The position numbers were made by a program, and so were the translations under genes. Positions 19,818 to 25,000 of a DNA stretch of 25,000 nucleotides are shown here, in pieces (position 1 is the stretch's first letter; each line of letters starts with the position of its first letter). The notes beneath the pieces were generated by a model, which was not told the DNA's origin, did no database searches, and worked only from the letters and a program-made list of their open reading frames with translations. The stretch comes from Chromera velia (Eukaryota > Sar > Chromeraceae), in the NCBI GenBank assembly GCA_018398765.1, contig JAHBMJ010001820.1, forward strand, positions 1 through 25,000, read 5' to 3'.

Positions 19818-19939
19818 CTTTGGGTTTCTGCAGGCTGTTTTTTTCGTTTTTCTTGTCTCAGACTGCAAATCGGCAGATCGACAAGAGAAGGTGCGAAACG
19901 AACCCAGAAACGAACCCTACCACAGTGAACGGGCTTGAA
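19818..19939 (+). other. MED7 3' flank, probable 3' UTR
   Basis: Sequence after the TGA stop. No AATAAA signal was seen. Nothing else is recognisable. Confidence 0.4.
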
Positions 19940-20518
19940 CGAGCTTTTCATAACAACATATTGTTCATGTCTTTATCAGATTGCATGTATATCCAATGCT
20001 TGTAATTCGTTAGATGATTTGTTTTAATTTATGCTTAGTATATAGAAGCGTACAATTTGCTGTAGTTTGCTAATGTGCATATAGATTCGTACTAGAATTA
20101 GGCTTTAAGTCTAACTTAAAGTGGGGTTTGCATTGTACCAATTTTTTATATGATTTTAAAGTAAATTGAACGCCGACTCGTCGTCGAGTCAAACACCAAC
20201 TTGAATGGCGACTTTATCAAATTCGATCTAGATCAATTTGGTGTCTATAGTCTTCATTATAAAAAATATATATTCTTGTGTCTAGTCTTGTGTGAAGTTA
20301 ACTGAGTTCAAAGCAAAAATATTGTATAATTATCTCTGTTAGAATCATTAATAATCATTAACTAAAATACAAATAAACATATACAATTTTTTGAGAAGAT
20401 GTAGGAAAAGTCGTCCGAAAAGATATGCATTCTCCGATTATATGAGTCAACTATGAAATTGAGACTTTAATTTGACTAGAACTAGGCCTAGAAGCTTTCC
20501 AAGTTCCAAACGACTTCA
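19940..20518. other. AT-rich island in the MED7/CWC21 convergent gap
   Basis: About 580 bp of markedly AT-rich sequence lies inside a GC-balanced gene region, with sharp edges by eye. It contains the hairpin-capable GACTCGTCGTCGAGTC (near 20,175) and the palindrome CTAGGCCTAG (near 20,484). I found no terminal inverted repeats, duplications or ORF. It may be an old inserted element. Confidence 0.45.
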
Positions 20519-22204
20519 ATTACTTGGACCACTTCCTTGTAGTATCCGTCTCGCCCGTGCGTACAGACCTTCCTTTCTCCCAGCCCTTTCTGTCGAAATC
20601 TTCCTGTGACGAGGAACCCTCGCCGCCGTGCCCCCCCCTTCCCATTCCGGGTGGCAGTCCCTCTGCCCTGAACACGCTGATGCATCCACCAGGCCAGAAA
20701 TTGGTCCAGCATTGCCTTTTTGAAGAGACAAAAAAAAAAGGAAATGGCAGGTCACAAACACAGATAACTCTTACGCGGACTGGCTTGAGAACTGTGCATT
20801 TGATTGCAAAGCACGTACCGACCAATCCGTTGACCTTCGATCGTTAGATCAGCACAGGGCTTTGAAACGCCCTCGCTCTCACGATGTCGCAGCGCTCAAG
20901 AGATGGCAGGGCGGACACTGTCAGGCGGGAAACCTCTCTCGGTCGAGAAGAGCATGCCGGCCGTTGTGGGTGTGGGGTGCGTGTATGGGCGAGCATGTAT
21001 GAGAGTGGGGTAAGGGTGGGTGGAAGAAGTTTTGTGCGTTGGGGTACGTGGTTGGTAGGTGCGTGATGGCCGTGGATACACACACAGAAAGAAGGAAAGA
21101 AAGCAAGAGCGGGCGGGTCCATGGGGGCAGCGGACAAGTCAAAGAAGCCATTAACAAAGTGATGAAATACGGAACGATCGTTTCTCGCTTTTTGAAAACG
21201 AATGTTGGTCAAAAGGCTGCGGCTCAGGCACGCAGGAGGGGGGCCAAAAGACCCAGGCAGGCAGCCACACTTGATCAGTGTCTTCTTGTTCTTTGTACCT
21301 GACGGATAGAGGAAAGAAAGCCTTGCATGGTCTGTCGAAAGGATCCGTTGTCAGTGAGGAAAGAACGGATTCATCGAAAGTACAGACACAGAAAGATACG
21401 TAAAGAGTAAACCAAAACGTACAGACCAAACAACTGCCCTTCAGGAAAGGTAAAGAAGTGAGGGGCAAAGAATACGAGACGAACAGACAAAGAAACAAGA
21501 AAAGTTCCCTCCTGCCTTTCTCCTTTTTCCTCGGTGTCACCTGATCTCTCTTTGCTGGAGAGATACTCATTTGTGGTTCACGGGGAAAGGGAAAAGAGAA
21601 GATGCTCTGCCTTGCAGGCACGTGCAAGGAGATGCATGAAGGGTATTCATGCATTAGGCAGGTCGATGACGGGATGAGAGTGAATAGAAAGAAGGAAAGA
21701 CCCGGGAGGCTATCCACCTACCTGAAAGTCTCCCTGCCTGCCTGCTTGTCCGAAGAAGAATATACAGAAGAGAAGAGGAGCTTTCTAGTCTGAATTAAGG
21801 AAGACCGAAAAGACAGCGACGGAGGGGGCAAAAAGAGGAAGAGGAGTTGTTAGTCAGGAAGAGCCACATGCAGAGAGCGAGACAGAAAGTTTGAGTCTTT
21901 CCTCTTACCTCATCCCATGTGCAGCTTGGAAATGAGGATGCCTAGAGAGAGGGCAGAAATCAGGAAGAGAGAGAGAAGACACCGCTCGCGCCTCTTCTTT
22001 TCTTTCCTTTTCTTTTCTCTCTGAAAGCGCGTCATCAAAAGGATCTGCTGGCTGTGTGACAAGGAAATCAACTCAAGCCGTCCCTTCGATGAAAGAAGGG
22101 CACTGAATCGTCTCCTTTCTTCTTTTCCTTATGCGAAAAGTTTCGCTTTTCACTGTCCACCTCTCCCTTTCATCCGTCACCCTCTTGCTCCCCTCTTTTC
22201 TCTT
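20519..22204. other. Intergenic region with no confident gene
   Basis: Several frames of 60-190 codons are open on both strands, the longest being 188 codons on the minus strand (21,151-21,717). None resembles a family I know. Isolated splice-like signals occur: a minus-strand GTAAGAG donor near 20,774 and acceptor before 20,715, and a plus-strand TTGCAG acceptor at 21,612-21,617. They do not join into a gene. A small unrecognised gene cannot be excluded. The part near 22,204 is probably the 3' UTR of the minus-strand splicing factor. Confidence 0.4.
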
Positions 22205-24701
22205 TCACCTCCTCCTTCCCCGTCTCCTGGAGCCCTCAGACTCCGAGGGAGAAGAGGAAGACGAAGAAGAAGATGAAGACCCAGAAGGGGACGAAGAACG
22301 TGAAGCTTTCCTTCCCCCCCCTCTTTCTCTTTCTTTTCGGTCGTCTTTCCTTTCGTCCTCTTCTTCTTCTCTATCTCTCTCCCGACTGTGCTCTGTCTCT
22401 CTCTGCTTCTCCCTCTTTGCAGGCCTTCTCTCGTCCGTTTCTTCCTCTCTGTCCTTGTCCTCTCCCCCCCTTCTTTCTGCTTCCTCTCCGCGACCTCTCT
22501 TCCTCCCTCCACCCCCTTCCTCTCGTCCTGGAGACTCACGACCTCTCTCTCTCCTCTCCGCTCGTGCTCTGTATCCTTCCTCATAGCGAGACGAAGACGA
22601 AGAGCTCGAGTGTTTCCCATTCCTCTCTTCTTCCCTTCCATTTCTTCGGCTCTCCTCGCGGTCTCTGCCTCCTCTCTCGTCTCTCGAATCTTTCCCATTC
22701 CTTCCCTCCCTCTCTCCCTCTCTCTCTCTCTCATCCCCCCCCCGACCCTTCTTCCGGGGAGGCGACACGGACCGGGACCGAGAGCGACTGCGCGAATTTC
22801 CCCTCTCTCTGCCTCTGCCTCTACCCCCAGAGGAATCAGAAGAGGAAGACGACGAATCAGACCCTGAAGAGCTCCCTGAGGATTCTGATCCGGAAGAGGA
22901 AGAGCCAGAGGAAGAATCCGAATCGCTGGAAGAGCCAGAGGAAGACTCTGAAGAGGATGGAGAAGGGGAACGACGTCTCCTTCTCCTGTCCCCCCTATCC
23001 TTCGACGACCTCTCGTCTCTCTCACGTCCTGTGTCCTCGTCTCTGTCTCTATCTCGTCTGGACGCCCTTTCTCTCTCTCGTTCTCTCACACGGTCCTCCT
23101 TTTCTCTCCTTTTTTCTTCCTTCTTCCTCTTCCGCATCTTCTCTTCCCATTCCTTATGTCTGCAGAGAAAGAAGAAGGGAAGCAAACAAATGAATTTTTC
23201 AAAAATCAGTGCAATCCAGCTTTGTCTTTGCCGAACAGGTCTTCAGGAACAGCATGAGGAAGACGCAATCCTCACAGACAGATAACGCATGCATCAAAAC
23301 AGAGAGGCCCGAAAGCTTGTCTATCGCCTGCAGGGGGGTAGTCTGAGTCTACACGACAGAGAGTGATCATTCGAGCAGAATTCGAATCAAACTGCCCCCA
23401 AAAGTCAAAAGCAGTCTTTCAGAACGTATTTGAATTTTCTTGTCAGGAATCCGCTCTGCCCTCCTCCCTCCACTGGACTCCGAGGAGGTGCCATTTTTTG
23501 AACGAAGGTTTTACAACCATACTTCTCCCTTCAGTCAGTCAGGTGTCCTCCAGAGTCGTCGAACTTTTGTCTCTGTCTGACTGCGGGTTTCTTCCTACTC
23601 ACTCACCTTTTCTCCCTCTCTGCCTTCTCTGCCTCCCGCTTTGCCTGTTGGATGGTCTCGTTGAAGGCTTCCCCCGGCACAGATGAGACGGACACGCCCA
23701 GGGCAGCGGCGATGCGCTTGTTGCGTTCCTCCTGTTTGGCTGCCAGGGTGTTGGACGAGGTGCTGCAGGCAAACGAACAACACAAACAAAAAAGGGATGA
23801 GGTTGGAACAGTCGAAAGGAACCCTCACGCGAATGCGGCACCGTGCTGGTGCCTGGGAGCTGGGTGGGGCTGGTCGTTGAAGTGCTAGGAAGGCAACATG
23901 AGATAAGAGAAGGGCACAAGGGTGCAGGGAAAAGAACTTCTCCGTCCCTTTATCTCTAACCGGGCTTCCTCAGCTGTGTGCAAAAGCAAACACAAAACAC
24001 ACGTCTTCTCATTTTTCCGCGAAGAGGTGAAAAAACGGTTCGAAGGAAGGATGAAACGCAGCAACCGGTATGCACAGAAAAGAGGCGAACAAGGATGGAA
24101 AGACAGGCGGCCGGAGAAAGAGCGAAACACGAGCAGCCATTTCGATTCGATAAATAAATGCGCCAGCACGGACACTGAAGGTACACGATTGCACAAAAAA
24201 ACCGGGTGCAACTGGTGGCAGAAGAGAGAGAGACAGGGCGGGGAAAGGAGTTACTGTCAGAAGAAAAAAATGAAGTTCCAGTGGGGCAGACAAGAATAGA
24301 GAGGCCAGAACGAAACAGTGACTGGTGAGACGAAAAGGGAAAGGGACTGAGTGTACTCACTCTTTGCTTTCATTCGCCATCGCCCTCGCTCCGCCTTTTT
24401 CTTTGAGTTCCTCTCGCAGTCGCTCCCTCAGTCTGTCTGCCCTCTTCCTGACCTCCTCCTTGCTCAGCCCGTCAGCCTTCAGTTGCCGTTCTAGTTCTAT
24501 CACCTTCAGCTCTATTTTCCTCTTCGCATCATGTTCGAGTAACTCTTCGCTTACTTTCCTCTCTTTTGGTGGTGCTTTCTGCGTGATGGACTTGTGATCG
24601 ATATCTGTCCTTTGGGGCTTCAGAAAAGCCAAATTCCTCTGGATGTACCCACTGGTACCAGACCCACGGGCAGTGGACAGACCAATGCCGTTGTAGGTCA
24701 T
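22205..24701 (-). CDS. Cwc21/SRRM2-type pre-mRNA splicing factor with RS tail
   Basis: This is the family of yeast Cwc21 and the N-terminus of human SRRM2 (SRm300), nuclear proteins of the active spliceosome that contact Prp8 and the 5' splice site region. Exons are 24,701-24,361; 23,762-23,607; 23,159-22,205. They join as GA|C and AG|A, both phase 2, to give 483 residues. Residues 3-19 read YNGIGLSTARGSGTSGY, the hallmark N-terminus. Residues about 51-98 form the charged cwf21 helix pair (SEELLEHDAKRKIELKVIEL). Exon 2 carries QEERNKRIAAALGVS, matching the second conserved block of SRRM2. Exon 3 (residues 167-483) is Arg/Ser/Glu/Asp-rich with long Ser runs and SRSRSRSRSVSPP. Donors are GTGAGT in both cases and acceptors TGCAG. 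The RS tail makes it animal-like rather than yeast-like in layout. Confidence 0.92.
22215..23150 (-). other. Low-complexity RS/RD/polySer coding tract
   Basis: The exon 3 coding sequence is mostly AGA/GAG/TCT/GAA-type codons, so the plus strand is a long CT-rich tract (CTCTCTC-type runs). Open frames on the plus strand and in the other minus frames are consequences of this composition and are not genes. Confidence 0.85.
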
Positions 24702-25000
24702 TATGTAACAAGCAGGTAGCTGGGAAGAGAAGAAAGAAAGAGAACACGAAGACTTGAAATAAAAACAAAGGGATCGACTGCCAGACTACCAAATACACCG
24801 TGGATGCTGAGTCAGCAACACGATCTCTCCTCTCGGCTTCTGATCTATCAAGCTCTACAAAAACAGAGATCAACGACGCCAGACTAACACAGAGATAGAC
24901 TATATACTGTCAAGTGCAAGCAGGGATCCGTGTCAGTGACAGTCACACCGTGCCTGCCGTTTGTTGGACTGAATTTTGTGGGACAAAAAAGATTGAAATT
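24702..25000 (-). promoter_or_regulatory. Upstream region of the Cwc21/SRRM2-like gene
   Basis: It lies before the minus-strand start at 24,701 and should hold the 5' UTR and promoter. No TATA box or other specific element could be assigned. Confidence 0.4.

Noticed and set aside
20488-20847. Possible two-exon minus-strand gene (with MLDQFLAWWMHQRVQ)
   Set aside because: One donor-like and one acceptor-like site exist, but no family match, no start context and no continuation were found, and it runs into the AT-rich island.
22273-23193. 306-codon plus-strand ORF opposite the RS exon
   Set aside because: It is the complement of the Arg/Ser-rich coding tract; the minus strand has conserved exons in phase and the plus frame has only Leu/Ser/Pro low complexity.

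Overview
This is a eukaryotic nuclear window. Three conserved protein-coding genes are split by GT-AG introns, and they sit beside a repeat-rich, AT-rich half full of transposon remains. Protein families seen in essentially all eukaryotes are present (CNOT9, MED7, Cwc21/SRRM2). Short exons, microsatellite-filled introns and gag-type retroelements point to a protist with a moderately repeat-rich genome. A chromerid or other alveolate alga would fit, but that placement is a guess from overall impression. The host genes end in TAG or TGA, so the standard genetic code applies.

Layout, left half (1-12,941). Positions 1-1310 are a minisatellite and microsatellite block: a 167-bp unit plus long CTGT runs. 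An 8.6-kb LTR retrotransposon (1311-9914) has inserted into this block. It has TG...CA ends, LTRs of 1216 and 1034 bp, and a 4-bp target duplication (GTAT). The element reads on the minus strand. It keeps a gag-like frame broken by two stop codons, and the rest of its interior is decayed coding sequence in which no reverse transcriptase can be recognised. To its right lie a 5'-truncated non-LTR retrotransposon tail ending in (ATCA)7 (10,277-about 10,950), a 439-bp foldback element (10,952-11,390) and a 437-bp hAT-like non-autonomous element with an 8-bp target duplication (11,564-12,000). About 900 bp of AT-rich sequence without a gene follows.

Layout, right half (12,942-25,000). CNOT9 (minus, two exons) and MED7 (plus, seven exons) are divergently transcribed from a GC-rich intergenic segment. 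MED7 is almost invisible to single-frame ORF calling because exons 2-7 are 29-94 bp long, but all its exons join in phase and follow the MED7 family pattern. A Cwc21/SRRM2-type splicing factor (minus, three exons) converges on MED7 across a 2.4-kb gap that contains an AT-rich island. The 5' end of CNOT9 occurs twice as an exact 418-bp tandem copy separated by a single N at 14,726, which is almost certainly an assembly join.

All three host genes act in mRNA production: Mediator (transcription), the spliceosome, and CCR4-NOT (mRNA decay and deadenylation). Nothing in the sequence shows co-regulation except the shared CNOT9/MED7 upstream region. The most unusual material is the retrotransposon. 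It carries a Lys/Ala-rich extension in the gag frame, a 56-bp tandem repeat inside each LTR with different copy number in the two LTRs, and stop codons and LTR differences that look like cytosine-deamination damage.
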